This document shows positions 12,151-24,208 of a stretch of DNA of 64,000 nucleotides, piece after piece. Each line of letters begins with the position of its first letter. The stretch's first letter is position 1. Source of the stretch: Prionace glauca (taxonomy: Eukaryota > Chordata > Chondrichthyes > Carcharhiniformes > Carcharhinidae); NCBI GenBank assembly GCA_037974335.1, contig CM075760.1, positions 7,747,432 through 7,811,431 of the forward strand. Direction: 5' to 3'. The notes under the pieces are model-generated. The model made no database searches. It saw only the letters and a list, made by a program, of their open reading frames with translations, and was not told where the DNA came from. The position numbers and the translations under genes were made by a program.

Positions 12151-12202
12151 ATGTCTCATTTTACTCTGCATTTATTCCTCACAGCGGCAGCGCTTTTAAC
12201 CG
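12151..12202 (+). CDS. TCR V gene (alpha/delta type), leader exon
   Basis: The leader exon reads MSHFTLHLFLTAAALLT and ends ACC G|GTAGGT, a phase-1 donor. It is a hydrophobic signal peptide, as expected of an antigen-receptor V gene. The split leader joins the V exon after a 549-nt intron and keeps the frame (G+GA = Gly). Confidence 0.85.
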
Positions 12203-12751
12203 GTAGGTTCACAAATGGATCCACGTGTGCTACACATCTTTGCCATGCATTATATTCTATCCTGCGCTTCGCTCAGTGCAAGGGGCAGGGGTGAGTGGTC
12301 AGGGAATAGATTGAACTCAACATTGAAAAATTATCAGGATCTCGCTGGTCTCAGTACTGAACACTGTTGGGATTAGGCACAAATCCCCCATGGAATGAGA
12401 GAGAATGAGTTGGTCTGAGGTTGAAGCTCATCTGATACCAGTGAATAACTTTGGCAAATACCACACTTCAAACAGACAGACCGTGAGCTGTTTCCAGTTA
12501 CAAGAATTGAAGGCGAGGAACTGATCTCGTGAGAAAGAGCAGAATATTTGTGATAGAAGCTTTATTTAATCGCCACAACCACCTCCCCTTCCCATCCGCT
12601 GAACTGTGAAATATATTTTTGTTGTGCTTTGCGATTTCTTTTTGAGATTATTGCTCAAGAATACGGCATATTCTAGTGGGGGGTGCGGGTAGGTGGGGGA
12701 GAGAGAGTAAAGTCGCATTATTTAGTTTAATATTTCTTTGCTTTCTTACAG

Positions 12752-13058
12752 GACATTGCGGAGGAGATTCTGTTTCACAGACACCGGCTGCAGTCACCGT
12801 CACTGAAGGAGATGTTGTTCAGTTACTCTGTAATTACACAGTTACAAGTACTGGCACTCCTTATTTATTCTGGTACCGACAGCATTCCAGCGGGTCCATG
12901 GAGTTTCTGCTGAAGAGATATAGATACAGCGACAAAACAGAGATATCCCCAGGGGACCGTTTTACAGCGGAGCTCAATGAAACAACCCGCACCGTCCCGC
13001 TGCAAGTGTCTAAAACAGAGCTGACAGACTCCGGGGTGTATTACTGCGCACTGAGCCC
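12752..13058 (+). CDS. TCR V gene (alpha/delta type), V exon
   Basis: This is an immunoglobulin-fold V domain of a T-cell receptor chain, which after V(D)J joining would bind antigen at the T-cell surface. It starts after 'tttcttacag' and reads GHCGGDSVSQTP. The first Cys is in VQLLCNYT, the core Trp in FWYRQ, and the second Cys in DSGVYYCALSP. The motifs FTAEL and VPLQVSKTEL fit TRAV/TRDV-type V regions. Sequons are NYT and NET. The frame is open to the heptamer, and a 23-spacer signal follows, so the segment looks functional. No D, J or C segment for it was found nearby. It could be TRAV or TRDV; the sequence alone does not say which. Confidence 0.87.
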
Positions 13059-13097
13059 CACAGAGACTCAGAGCTGGACTGAACCTGTACAAAAACT
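13059..13097 (+). promoter_or_regulatory. Recombination signal sequence, 23-bp spacer (TCR V)
   Basis: Heptamer CACAGAG (13059-13065), a 23-nt spacer, then nonamer ACAAAAACT (13089-13097). The heptamer directly abuts the CALSP codons. A 23 spacer 3' of V fits TCR V segments, which pair with 12-spacer D or J signals. Confidence 0.88.
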
Positions 13098-13099
13098 CT

Positions 13100-13885
13100 C
13101 AGAGCCTCACTCAGCATAATAGAGCGTGTGGCAAACATTGTGATCAGACTGAGTCTGAAATGGAACCTGAAATCGTGGTGATTTCTCAATCTTTTACTGA
13201 GAATATTTTTATGAATACCAAATATGTTCCAAAATTAAAACATCGAGACACTTAAAAGAATGAGCTTGAGAATATTTCTGTAAATTTTAATGTCCCGAAG
13301 TGTTTTATGTAATAAACACAGCAGCTATTTTTGGACTCATAATGATATTATTTCATTCAGTAATATTGTAGTGCTCTGGCTGTGTCAGTCATTGTGATTG
13401 GTGAACACATTCCGAACAGGATGTTTCTCTTGCTGTTTTTGGAAACAGTGACCATGTGGCACCTCCACCTGAGAGGGAAGACGGTACCCCAGATTTAACA
13501 GGTCATCGAGAGGCTGACAGATCTGACGGTGCAGCATTTCTAAACACTGCACTGTCTCCTCGGTAAGTTCCCGGAGTGTTGTTCCGGATAGATTGCTGAT
13601 GTCTCCTGGAGTGGAAAGAATTTCTGAAGGGACTGGAGACAGAATTCGGGAAGTCTCGTGGAGTGGTGTCCACTCATTAACCCGATCTGGGCAAAACTAA
13701 CTGAAATAACGAAAATGAAATTAAAACTAAACATTATTGGTTCCCGTGGAATCAGGAAGGCAATGAACGCAACCTGTACAAAAGGTATCCGTCGAAAAAA
13801 GAGATCGTACTTTTAATGATGTAGCGCCTTTCACAGACTCCAGAGGTCAAATGGGACTTGCGAACCTAAGGAATTTCATTTTCAG
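13100..13885. other. Anonymous intergenic DNA
   Basis: No D, J or constant segment and no repeat could be identified between the V gene and the next LINE fragment. Confidence 0.4.
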
Positions 13886-13886
13886 T

Positions 13887-14003
13887 GTAGAACATAGAAC
13901 ATTACAGCGCAGTACAGGCCCTTCGGCCCTCGATGTTGTGCCAGCCAGTGGGACCAATCTAATGACCCTCTAACCTAAACTATTCCAATGTTATCCATAT
14001 GCC
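13887..14003 (-). mobile_element. CR1-like LINE 3' end fragment
   Basis: In reverse it carries the 'tagaacatagaacattacag' tail and 'cccttcggccctcgatgttg'. This is the same subfamily as the plus-strand copy ending near 27172. Confidence 0.65.
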
Positions 14004-15405
14004 TATAGTTGTGGTGATGTTACAAACTTCATCACCGCAGGAGGCAGTAGGAATTCTCAATCAGAAATTCTCATCACTCTGATCCTGGAGTAAAGGGATT
14101 TGGGAATTCAAATATGTGCCGGTTACATTGAACTTGTCGCAAATTTGAACCAAATAATGGACACCTCTCTCTCTCTTTCTGTCTTTTCACCCATCCTCGC
14201 TCTCTTTCTGCTACATTGAGGAGCCATATTGACGATCTATATTGTCTTGAACGTCGTACTCAGGCTACCCAATGACATTAGGATACAACGCTCTATAGAG
14301 TTCACTCTCTAAGTCTCCTGTTCCCACCTCATCCTCCAGGAATCATGCCTTGACGTGGCGCTAGGTGACCACAGATTTCCATTAGATTGCTCATGATTAT
14401 GCCTGACAAATTACTGTAGTGGCTTTCATTACCTCCTGCAGTGACCAGGAACCTGTTCTGTTCTCACCACCTGTTATTAGGCATACTGGAAGAATTCAGA
14501 CCCTGATATACAACACTTGGTGACAAGGAGAACACATTACAAAGCCACGATATTTTAACCTCAGGGTTTTAAACTCCAGCACCTCCCCCCCCCCACCCCC
14601 ACAATCTAACCAGAACTGGTTCATCCGAGGAAGCGAGATTAAAATTAAACCTGGATTGGGGATAATAAAGAGACAACAACTCACGTGTGGCCTATAGAAC
14701 AGGACTCAGTCCATCCATCCTCCTCTGGAGAAAAGCCCCTTGTCCAAGGATTCCCAGTCCCATTGCAGTCTTCAAAATTCAAATTCCTGGGGAGAAGAGA
14801 AAATCATTCATTAAAATACCAGAAAATGTTTAAATTAAACAGCACGAGAGCCCAGGATTCCCCCTTCTCAGTTACACTGTCTCTCAGTAAAACCTCAATA
14901 TTAATTCATGGGGAAAAGAGAGAGAAATATATTAAAATACCAGAAAATGTTTAAATTATCTCTTTCTGTCTCTTTATTTAGGACTTCTGTCTCTCTCTCT
15001 CTCTCTCAGTAATTTCATTGCAGTGCTAATGTTAGCCTTGTGACAGCAATAAATACATTTTAAAACTTTCAACTTTAAACTCTATCTGTGACTCTGTGTG
15101 AATTCAGAGCCCAGGTCAGTGCCAGATTGAGAGGGGGGTCAGTATTGAGCAGAATGGACAGACAGTTTGATAGAAAGTTTGAAGAAACTACAGGGAGTGT
15201 TTGGAAACATGTTGGGGGTTGTGGAAAGGTCAGTGTGTAACAAGCTGAGGGAAGGGGTTTCCAGTTCACATCTTGCTGCTGTTTGGGGCAATGGGAGTTG
15301 CCTTTGCATTTCCAGGGAGCTGTGAACCCTCAGGGCTTTCTGCCTGTCTCTGTTTGAACAGTTTAATATGGTTAAACACTCAGACCTCTGGCCCTTGTTG
15401 GGAAT

Positions 15406-15555
15406 GATGTGGGTATGCCGGCGTTGGACTGGCGTAAACATAGTTTTTTAATTCACCTGACGAAGAGGGCAACCTCGAAAGCTTGCTTGCTTGTGAGAAT
15501 ATTATCAAATAAATCGGTTGGACTAAAACCTGGTGTTGTCAGACTTTTTACCTTG
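15406..15555 (+). repeat. Dispersed shark repeat
   Basis: It contains 'gtatgccggcgttggactgg' and 'aaatcggttggactaaaacc', blocks of a repeat seen widely in shark DNA. A degenerate relative lies near 51020-51090. Confidence 0.55.
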
Positions 15556-16042
15556 TTGGGAATATCAGAATATCTCACTGCCCAGCCCCCCAGTACACAT
15601 CCCCCCCAAACCCCCACCCTGTGTGTGTGTGTGTTGTCCCAAGTCTGGAGAATTCCCCACAGTCCCTTGAAAGTTTTTAACCTCCCTCTGAGAAACGCCC
15701 CCCCCTTTTTAAAACAAAATCCCTGTGGTGCACAGCAAGATCCTACAGGACACAGTCAGCTGTGTGGAGTGTTTTTTACTTTGGGAAATGTTTATACAGA
15801 GAGAGAGAGAGTGAGGCAGAGAGAGGCTGAGACAGAAATTAAACTGACAACAATTCACACTGGGGTTTTCTGTCACATTTTATTGAGAGATGAAATATAG
15901 ATGGGAATGTGTGGGGAGAGGGGAGGGGGTGCAGGGATTGGGAAGAACACTGGAGAGACAGAGACAGGGAAATTCTATACCCCCGCCCCCCAATCCAAAT
16001 AGAAATTCCTGGGAAAACAGAGAGAAAAGAATCTGGAGTCAG

Positions 16043-16185
16043 ACAGCACAGAAACAGGCCCTTCGGCCCACCAGCTCAATGCTGGCCCATCAAATCCGAA
16101 TCTATATTCCTCCCATTCCCCAGCACTTGCTCCGTAGCCTACGATGCCTCGGAGATTAAAGTGCTCGAATTTACCCAACCCCCTT
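16043..16185 (-). mobile_element. LINE 3' fragment
   Basis: The blocks 'acaggcccttcggcccacc' and 'agcacttgctccgtagcc' are typical of reversed CR1-like 3' regions. Confidence 0.5.
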
Positions 16186-17249
16186 TCCAGCTTTTACCTT
16201 GAACCCCACTCTGCGGTCCCTGAGCCAGATCTCGTTTCAAAGTAAAATGTGTGGTCGCTGTCGCAGTGCGGGGCAAAGGTCAGAGGCCCAGTGTGTGCAT
16301 AGCAAGATCCCACAGCAGCAGCAAAGTGAATCTGAATCAGATAGGATACAGTCACCCCACGCTCTCACCTGCTGTGAGCCCTCTTTCCCACTCCCCACCC
16401 TGTGTGTCTGCATTGTCCCAAATATCCAGGAAAGCTGGAACTACTCCTTAAAACACAGCAAACCCTTTTTTAAAACAAAATCCCTGTGGTGCACAGGAAG
16501 ATCCCACAAGGTGCAGTCAGCTGTACTGAGTTTTTTAATTTGGGAAATGTTTACACAGAGGGAGAGAGAGGCTGAGACAGTGAAATCCCCCCCCCCCCGC
16601 AATCCCCCCCCCCCCCCGCAATCCCCCCCCCCCCCGCAATCCCCCAAGACCATCACAATTCAACTGGAGCCCCTGTCCCTCACTGAGGCCCCCCTCCCTC
16701 TAACAGCCTGTGTCTCTCCCCCTGCATCTAACCCACACCTCCAGCTGTTTCCATCCCTCCCTCTTACCCTCCCTCCCTGTCTCTGTCTCCCATCTACTAC
16801 AGAAGAGACACAGAGAGAGAGAAACAGACTGGGAGAGAGAGAGACAGAAAAACAGACAAGAGAGACAAGGAGAGAGAGAAACAGAAAGACAGAGTGACAG
16901 GGAGAGGGAGAGACAGGAGAGAAAGGGAAAGGAACAGAGACAGGGAGAGAGAGAGAGATTTGATAATGAATCCTGTGTGGTCACACTATTGAGTGCCCTG
17001 TAATTTGGTGATTGTTTTATACAGAGAGGCAGAGAGAGAGGTGAAGGCAGTGACATTCTCTCCCTGGCACCCCGGCAAGCTCAAAGACACTGCAGACACA
17101 AACTGCTTTGGTAAGTTTCCCAACATCTCCGTCTCTCTCTCTGTCTCTGTGTGTCTCTATCTCTCTCCCAGTAACTTTATTGCAGTGTTAATGTGAGCCT
17201 TACATGTGACACTAATGAGCAGCGGCCGGGCCGGAGTGGGCAAGAGGTG

Positions 17250-19170
17250 ACACTGGGTGGTGTAGTGCCTGGGAGTGTTACAGCGACCCCTGGTGGCCAG
17301 GAAGGCGAATAGCAGCAGCATTGTCTCTGTCCAAAGGCTTCCCCAGTTCAGCTGCTCAGAGACACTGGGAACTTCTTCAACTGGAAACTTCAGCTTCTCA
17401 CATTCACCCCCTGTATTCAGTCAATGTTTAATAGACAAGCTCTGTAGTGAAATCAGAAACAACTTGTTCACATCAAAGGGGATGGGAATCTGAACCATTC
17501 TGCTCAAAAAGCTCTGCTTGCCTTGAAATTTCAATGGAAATGTTCAAGATGAGAATTTATAGATGGAACTCATGTTGCCTGTGGAACGCTCATGATGCCA
17601 CAATAAGATCAGTACCGATATCTCACAGGGTTGTCTGACTGGAGAGATGTCAGAGATGGAGGGGTTAAATATAGAGCTACAGGGGCTGAAGCTCAGTTTG
17701 GTTAGAAATTGGCAGTACAAAAAGCAAAGAAAGTTGCAGCCCTGGAACCTTTTACTATTGTTTGTCAGCATCAGGTAGACCAGAAGTTATGGAGAAAAAC
17801 AGGCATCTACCATTTCAGCCGTTTCATTCTGACTGGAAACATGAAATTCATCTCGGAGTTAAAGCATTGAGCTGACCATTTTCTGCTAACTGCTGAATGG
17901 CCTCTCCTGCGCTGTAACCTTTTCTCTGCGTTCTATCAAGGAAATCTGATTCAAGTTAAAACAGAAGCCGTTTCACATAATTTCTGAGTCACTTCAGTTA
18001 CGATTTCACCAGATTTTTAACTCTATCCATCACACTCATCGTTTTTTATTTTCCTCCTCTTCCCTTTCCATTGGTTCTGAATTTTCTGTGCTTTTTATTC
18101 TTGTTGTAAGTCTCAGCTGCGTCTTCCTCTCATTCCGATTTTGCATGTTAACTTCTCTTTTACGACTCTATTTCCAATTCTCTTCATTTTAACCTGTTTT
18201 AATTTTCTGTTTCTGGATATGTTTTGGTCTATTTTCCCCTACCCGTGGACTTTGCTACCACGGTTATTGAAACCTCGATATTCCAGACCCTGCCCCAGTT
18301 ATAATTGCATTGGACCATGTCTATATTCCTGTTAGCTGACACGTTAATTACGGCATTAACCCTGACTATTTGTTATTGCATGCAACGCTATTTGAATTGC
18401 TACTGCGTTAACCATGTCTCATTTTGCATCAAACTATGACTGACACTGTTCAAATTATGGTCTGTTCTGTCACAGCTATTCCCGCTTCAGTGTATTTATT
18501 TTTTATATATATATTGCATGGACAGTGTCTCTGTTCCCAGTGCACTTTGTGATAATATTTCTAATCCAGGTTTCAGAACTTTTTTCATCCGATGGTGTTT
18601 GTGTTTATTTTACACGGGGCCATTCAACAAATGTGAGGACATCAGAGACTCCGAACGCGAGTATTTGGAGACCTTCACTGCCTTTGTAGCTCAGCTGGAC
18701 AAAGGAAGCATTGCATAGTTTCCATATGGCCCAGAATTTAAATGGAACTATCTCCAGCTGCAGAGACTCCCTCCCTCCATGTGAGCTGGTCGTGATTTGT
18801 AATAGTTCACTGAAATACTTTGGGAGCATTATACACTGATGAATAAACCAAATGCAAGAGCTGATCTGGCACCAGAAAACAGTCAACAGTTGATAGTGTG
18901 TCAGAGATTGGAAGTGACAATATTTGGTTAAATATCGGACGACAGTTCAGTGTCTACCGCCATCCATTCCACTTGAAGGGGACACAAAGCCATGGTTTTG
19001 TGGAGATAGGCAAAACACAAAATCTGTTGTCCTCAATCGGCCCAAATGCAAAATGTAATTATCCACGCTGCCGTTCTGGCAAGTGGAACACATGAAGTGG
19101 TGAGTTAATCTGTTTGTTTACTGAAGTGTGACGAAGGAGCAAGTTGTTACCTAATTGTCCCTCCAGAGAC
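17250..19170. other. Anonymous, partly pyrimidine-rich DNA
   Basis: No gene was recognised. A short LINE-tail-like scrap ('gctgaatggcctctcctgcg') lies near 17892. The region 18030-18600 is T-rich and may be an old unclassified repeat. Confidence 0.35.
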
Positions 19171-19180
19171 TCTCATTCAG

Positions 19181-19192
19181 AATAAATGAGGG
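19181..19192 (+). promoter_or_regulatory. TATA-like core promoter of gene B
   Basis: AATAAATGAGGG, followed by 'cctctttgaatgt', starts 76-77 nt before the gene B ATG. It aligns with the boxes of genes A and C at the same spacing. Confidence 0.5.
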
Positions 19193-19257
19193 CCTCTTTG
19201 AATGTGTCGCAGAGAAGAGTTTTAAGCTTCTGAAAACCCTTTAGTTCCTGAGAGGCG

Positions 19258-19327
19258 ATGCATGGGCCAGCGAAAGGTCTCTTCTATGCCATTTACTATC
19301 CTATTCTTGCTGCTATTGGTGTCCCTG
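19258..19327 (+). CDS. GPR139-like gene B, exon 1
   Basis: This 70-nt first exon reads MHGPAKGLFYAIYY followed by PILAAIGVP and ends CCT G|GTAAGA (phase 1). It gives the N-terminus and the start of TM1. The 1.79-kb intron contains a reversed SINE at 20110-20403. Confidence 0.85.
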
Positions 19328-20109
19328 GTAAGAGACAAATCTCAAAAAAACGTTATTTACATTGTTTCGTTTCTAAAAAAACCCAATAATTTGGGTATCT
19401 TCTCTTTCAGGAACGGGCTAATTATTCTATTTAGCACTAATGAGTTTAAGGGACTCCAACGGGGTACTGACCTTTGTATATAGGTGCCTTATTTGATATT
19501 ATACCGTATAATGGTAAATTCTATGCTTTACTTGATTGAGTCATAGAACATTCCAAGATATTATTCAACTTAATATGCTGCACAAAGGTAGAAATGCATT
19601 TAACTGGGTAGCCTAATTTGAACTATAATTGATGACTTTGCATCTGTTATATTGTTTAACTCTGACTTTCATTAAAGGTAGCAAAATTCGCTGGTGTTCT
19701 GAATGCAATTTTGGAACAATACCGCGTAACAGAGAAGTACCATGTATTTTCATGCCGTGATTTATTGGTGAATTAACTATTACATTGCATTCTTTGAATT
19801 AGATGAAATCCGATATTAAAGAAAAATCATATCGTGATCACAAGAATTTGCAGTGCGGCAGCTGCAATGACTGAATAGTTACAATACCATGATTGGTATT
19901 GTATACAATTGGTATACAATACTGGGCAGCCCCCAGTATTAATGTAGTCATAGGATTTAATTAAGGAAAGATTTCAATCGGATGAATGGACACTCAAGAG
20001 TTTAAATCTGTGATGCACGTTTTACTTGTGCTGATAAATTTCTACATTTGATTTCTCGTTTGGATATTTTTATGGGTGTCTGTGGCAAGGTCAACATTTA
20101 GAACCGAAG

Positions 20110-20403
20110 TATCAGAAGGAGGCCATTCGGCCCATCGAGTCTCCACCGACCATAATCCCACCCAGCCCTATCCCCTTAATCCCTCGTAATTACATTGCTA
20201 GTACCCCTGACACAAAGGGGCAATTTAGCATGGCCAATTAACCTAACACTCACATCTTTGGACTGTGGGAGGAAATAGGACTGCCCAGGGGAAACCCATG
20301 CAGAAACGGGGAGAACATACAAACTCCACACAGTGTCTCGCAATTTAACCCGGGTTCCTGTCACTGTGAGGAAGAAGTGATAACCACTGTGCCACCATGC
20401 CGC
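20110..20403 (-). repeat. SINE, near full length
   Basis: Reverse copy in the gene B intron. It has the tail block 'ggcccatcgagtctccaccg', the body 'catctttggactgtgggag' and the head 'taaccactgtgccaccatgc'. Confidence 0.8.
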
Positions 20404-21119
20404 CCATTATTACTCATCTCTGATCGCCAGTGGAAAAGGTAAAGCTGCTCTTGTTTCTCCAGCCACTGCAGTACTTATGGGGGGAGCTTTCACAAAGACA
20501 TTTAAAACCGAAGGACATAAGTAGATATTTCATACAAAATTTGATCAAAGAGTTAGGTTACAATGGAAGTCCTAAAGAGAGGTGGCGAGAAACAACCGTT
20601 GAGAGCGGAAGTTCCAGATATTAGGGCCTCGGCAGCTAAAGATGCAACTATGGTGGGATAAATATCAGGGACACCCAAGGAGACAGAGTTGGAGGTAAGC
20701 TGCAGGAAGCTACAAGGACCTGGGATGAAGATACTATGAAGGCATAGACAGATGAGGATGAGATTATTAAAAACGAGACACTGCTGTACTGGGAATCAGT
20801 AAAGATCAGCGAGCATAGACTTGATTAATGTACTGGGCCTGTTATGAACAACGGCATCAGTGGTAATTATTCCGAATGAGCTGAAGTTGGGTAACTAACC
20901 ACGAGCTGACCAGGATACAGAGTTTGTGGCGAGCTCAGATTGCAATGTTTTCTACAATGACACATGTTTAGTTCAGCTTTGGATATTGAACGAACACCAA
21001 CTGCGGGAGTCTGAGGCAAAGGGTGAGATCAGCTCGGATTTGGTAATTGATTGGATGAGTCAGTAACTGGTGTTTAGATTCCGCTCTGTAACGTTTCACT
21101 ATTTTTTTACCTCTCACAG

Positions 21120-22030
21120 CCAACTTGTTGGCGATTGTAATCTTATGCCGAGGACGGTGTGGACTCTCCCGGTGCATCACCTACTACCTGGTGGCGATTG
21201 CGATGAGTGATTTCCTGGTCATCATTTCTGCCGTCATCCTCAATCGGATCGGTCGCATCTACTTTTCTAACAGTGTCCTATCCACCACCCCCACCTGCAG
21301 AGCCAGCGCCTTGCTGGCCTTTGCCACTCGGGATGGTTCAGTTTGGTTGACTGTGGCTTTCACCATCGACCGTTTCGTGGCCATCTGCTGTCAGAGCCTG
21401 AAGACCAGATACTGCACCGAGAAAACAGCATTGTGGGTTATAGGAATAGTCTGTGCCCTCAGCTGTATGGAAAACTTCCCTTCCTACTTTGTCTACCAGC
21501 CTTTATACATCCTGGATGGGGTGCCCTGGTTCTGCGATATGAAGGTCGCCTTCTACACATCGCCAGCCTGGCTGGCCTATGACTGGCTGGACAAAATCTT
21601 AACTCCCCTTCTTCCATTCCTCCTGATCCTGCTACTCAACACCCTGACTGTGAGACACATCTTAGGGGCCAGTAGATCCCGCAGGAGACTCCGAGGCACC
21701 GAGAACCAGGGAGATCCGGAGATGGAAAACCGCAGGAGGTCCATTGTCCTGCTCTTCGCCATCTCGATCAGTTTTCTTCTCCTATGGGCTACCTACGTCG
21801 GACATTTCCTCTATGCACGGCTCGCAGGTGCGGGTTACCTCACCAGCCTGAATTTCAATAGCCCTGACTATATCCTTCAAGAGGCAACCAACATGTTCCA
21901 GTCTCTCAGTTCCTGCAACAATGTCTTTATCTATGCGGTGGCCCAGAACAAGTTCAGAGAGGAGCTGAAGAAATTACTAATTTGTCCCTTCACCACGCTC
22001 GCTGGTGGATTTCAACAGTGGAAAAAGTAG
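21120..22030 (+). CDS. GPR139-like G-protein coupled receptor, gene B, exon 2
   Basis: Class A receptor, intact. The acceptor is 'cctctcacag', and G+CC = Ala completes the split codon, giving VPANLLAIVIL in TM1. TM2 has AIAMSDFLVI. The TM3 Cys is in TPTCRAS, followed by FTIDRFVAIC. ECL2 has PWFC. The third loop is basic (SRSRRRLRG). TM6 is SFLLLWATYVG, and TM7 is NNVFIYAVAQ. The product is about 326 aa. It shares most of its layout with gene A but is more diverged, especially in extracellular loop 3 and the tail. Ligand and tissue are unknown. Confidence 0.92.
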
Positions 22031-22119
22031 CAATTATTTCGCAGGACCATCAGAGTGGCCCAGTGTGTAGCTGCCTCTGTCTCTCTAACTCTCTTGATCT
22101 GTTTGTCAGTCTCTGTCTC

Positions 22120-22235
22120 GCTTGTCTGTTTCTCTCTTTCTCTTTCTCGCTCTGTCTCTCTCTCTCTCTCCCACACACACTCACACACACTCACACTCAC
22201 GCACTCACACACACACACACATACATACGCACATT
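22120..22235. repeat. (CT)n-(AC)n microsatellite
   Basis: A CT-rich run passes into a CA repeat just after gene B, likely in its 3' UTR or flank. Confidence 0.8.
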
Positions 22236-22479
22236 CAGGAATTTGGAAGTCCCACGTTCAACATCCTACCCTTAATGTATTTAGGGTATCTCCTGTTGCA
22301 CAAAGTGTTCCGTGTTGTCAATAGTCGGTGAGTCCTGAACTCAGGCGTGTCCAAATACTGGATGAGATGCGAAGCCACGTTCTGTATTTGCCCTCTCAAA
22401 TGTGATGTCGTAATATTAAAACCCGATGGATGACAATGGAAGTTGTAAAATTTGTTAACAGGAGATAACAAAATAAACT

Positions 22480-23275
22480 GTAGATCGAGGCATTTAAAAA
22501 CTGATCCTTGAGGAGTATAGTGAAAATGGAAAGGAACTTAAACGTGGAATCAGAAGGGCTAAAAGGGGCCATGAAATGTATTTAGGAAATAGGAACAAAA
22601 GGAATTCCAACTTTTTTTATGCATGCAAGATGAGCAAAGGGATAACAAGAACAGGTTAGTTGCACGGGGGAGCAATAATAGTTGGGTAGTATTAGTGCTA
22701 GACTATTAATCCAGAAACTCAGCCAATGTACTGGGACCACATTCTTGGATCGCGCTACAATAGATGGCGGAATTTGAATTCATAAACAAAAAATCTGGAA
22801 TTTAAAAAATTACCGATGATCTTGAAAACATTGTCGTTTGTCAAGAAAACCCAATTGGATCACTAATGTCCTTTAGGGGAGGAAGTCTGCCTTCTTTACC
22901 TAGTCTTGCCTGCATGTGATTCAGGAGCCATGATAATGTGATTGACATTCAGTTGCCCTCTGTCAAGGGTAATTAGGCGGACACAACAATTGCTGGCCAG
23001 CCAGCGATGCCGGTGCCCCAGGAACAGAATGAAAAATGTCATGTACAGTGGTGAAAAGTTATGTGCAGTGTCACAAAAATTCGGTGAGATCCTTCATAAG
23101 TACTTTGTGTGTGTATTCAACACTGAGAAGGCGATGATAGATGTTGAGGTCAGGGAGAGATGTGTGAACATTCTCGAGAATGCCAATATATCGAATGAGG
23201 AAATGTTGAGAATCATGAACTGTATTATGTTAGACAAGTCCGCTGGGCTGGGTTGGATCAATCGCAGTCTTAAAG
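22480..23275 (+). mobile_element. Old CR1-like LINE fragment, interrupted
   Basis: 22490-22680 ('aatcagaagggctaaaaggg' ... 'atgcatgcaagatgagcaa') and 23080-23275 ('gtgtgtattcaacactgaga' ... KSAGLGW-like coding) are consecutive parts of the pre-RT region of a CR1-like ORF2. A different repeat lies between them. Confidence 0.6.
22690..23035 (+). mobile_element. Non-autonomous LINE derivative inserted in the CR1 fragment
   Basis: It carries the 5' region of the shark endonuclease-type LINE ('ggcggaatttgaattcat', 'actaatgtcctttagggg') and then jumps directly to its 3' end ('caagggtaattaggcgg', 'gctggccagccagcgatgcc'). The middle is absent, as in a SINE-like deletion derivative. Confidence 0.6.
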
Positions 23276-23500
23276 TTTGAAGTTCATTTATTATTCACAA
23301 GTCGGCTTACATGAGCACAACAATGACGTTTGTCTTAAAATCCCTTCGTCGCCACACTCAGGCGCCTGTTTGGGACGTTGATAAAGAATTTCGCATGACC
23401 AGTGCACCTAACCAGCACATCTTTCAGACTATGAGGGGAAACCGGAGCACCCAGAGGAAACCTTCATAGACGTGGGGAGAACGTGCAAACTCCACACATG
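23276..23500 (-). repeat. SINE (second subfamily), partial
   Basis: Reverse copy. It has the tail 'cacaagtcggcttacatgag', then 'cttcgtcgccacactcaggc', then 'gaacgtgcaaactccacac'. The tRNA-like head is missing. Confidence 0.7.
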
Positions 23501-23792
23501 GCATACAACTTTGCCATAACGTTCAGAAAACCATATTTTATTCATTCCTTTGGATGGACACTAAAACGAGAAAATAATGACAATAATTGTTGAAATAGAT
23601 TATTTTATTGCCTTTTTATCGAGCTCAGTGTGTTCATAAATGTAACTAATATTGATGATGATGTAATTATATCAATTTGTTTAATGACTGTAAATATCAA
23701 AGTGGTGATGTAACCAAATGAAATTGTTCAATTAGGGCAGTTTACATAAATGATGAGTTAATTTAAGTGTGTCTCTGGCGGACTGGCAACAC

Positions 23793-23804
23793 ATATAAAA
23801 ATGG
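23793..23804 (+). promoter_or_regulatory. TATA box of pseudogene C
   Basis: ATATAAAAATGG, followed by GTGCATTGAA, lies 75 nt before the exon 1 ATG, matching the block before gene A. Confidence 0.55.
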
Positions 23805-24208
23805 GTGCATTGAATTTTGCACAGAACGCAGCAGATTCTCAAACGGACGTCTCGACTCCTGACATAAAATGCATAACCCACCAAGAGGTCCCGCATATGC
23901 TATTTTCTACACTGCACTTGCAGTCATCGCAGTTCCAGGTAAAGTGTTGACAATATGTTTTTGTTACTTCACTGATAACTAAGCAATATGCAGAGTAATC
24001 ATTTATTGTAGAATGTTTGAAGTTCTACAATACCCTGTGAAACAGTGTTCAGAAGCGTCTGGGAAGCCATACTAAGATCTGAGCATTCATCTTTAGAAGC
24101 ATATCTTTTGCTGGAAGACATAGATTGCATAGAAGCCAGTGGATAGAAAAGCTTGAACGATTATTTTCTGATGACTATTTTCTTTAGACATGGTTTTTAA
24201 ATTGTGGA

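Larger units (their letters stand above)
14680..17240. repeat. Low-complexity block with duplicated modules
   Basis: Two near copies of 'aaaataccagaaaatgttta' end at about 14834 and 14954. A longer module with 'aaaacaaaatccctgtggtg' occurs at about 15711 and 16472. 'Cagtaatttcattgcagtg' (15009) and 'cagtaactttattgcagtg' (17169) resemble the end of a SINE-like family. Poly-C runs occur at about 16588-16635, and a GA-rich run at about 16800-16960. Open frames here come from simple sequence and are not genes. Confidence 0.6.

Noticed and set aside
16199-17056. 232-codon plus-strand frame and overlapping minus-strand frames
   Set aside because: Poly-C and GA simple sequence; no motif.
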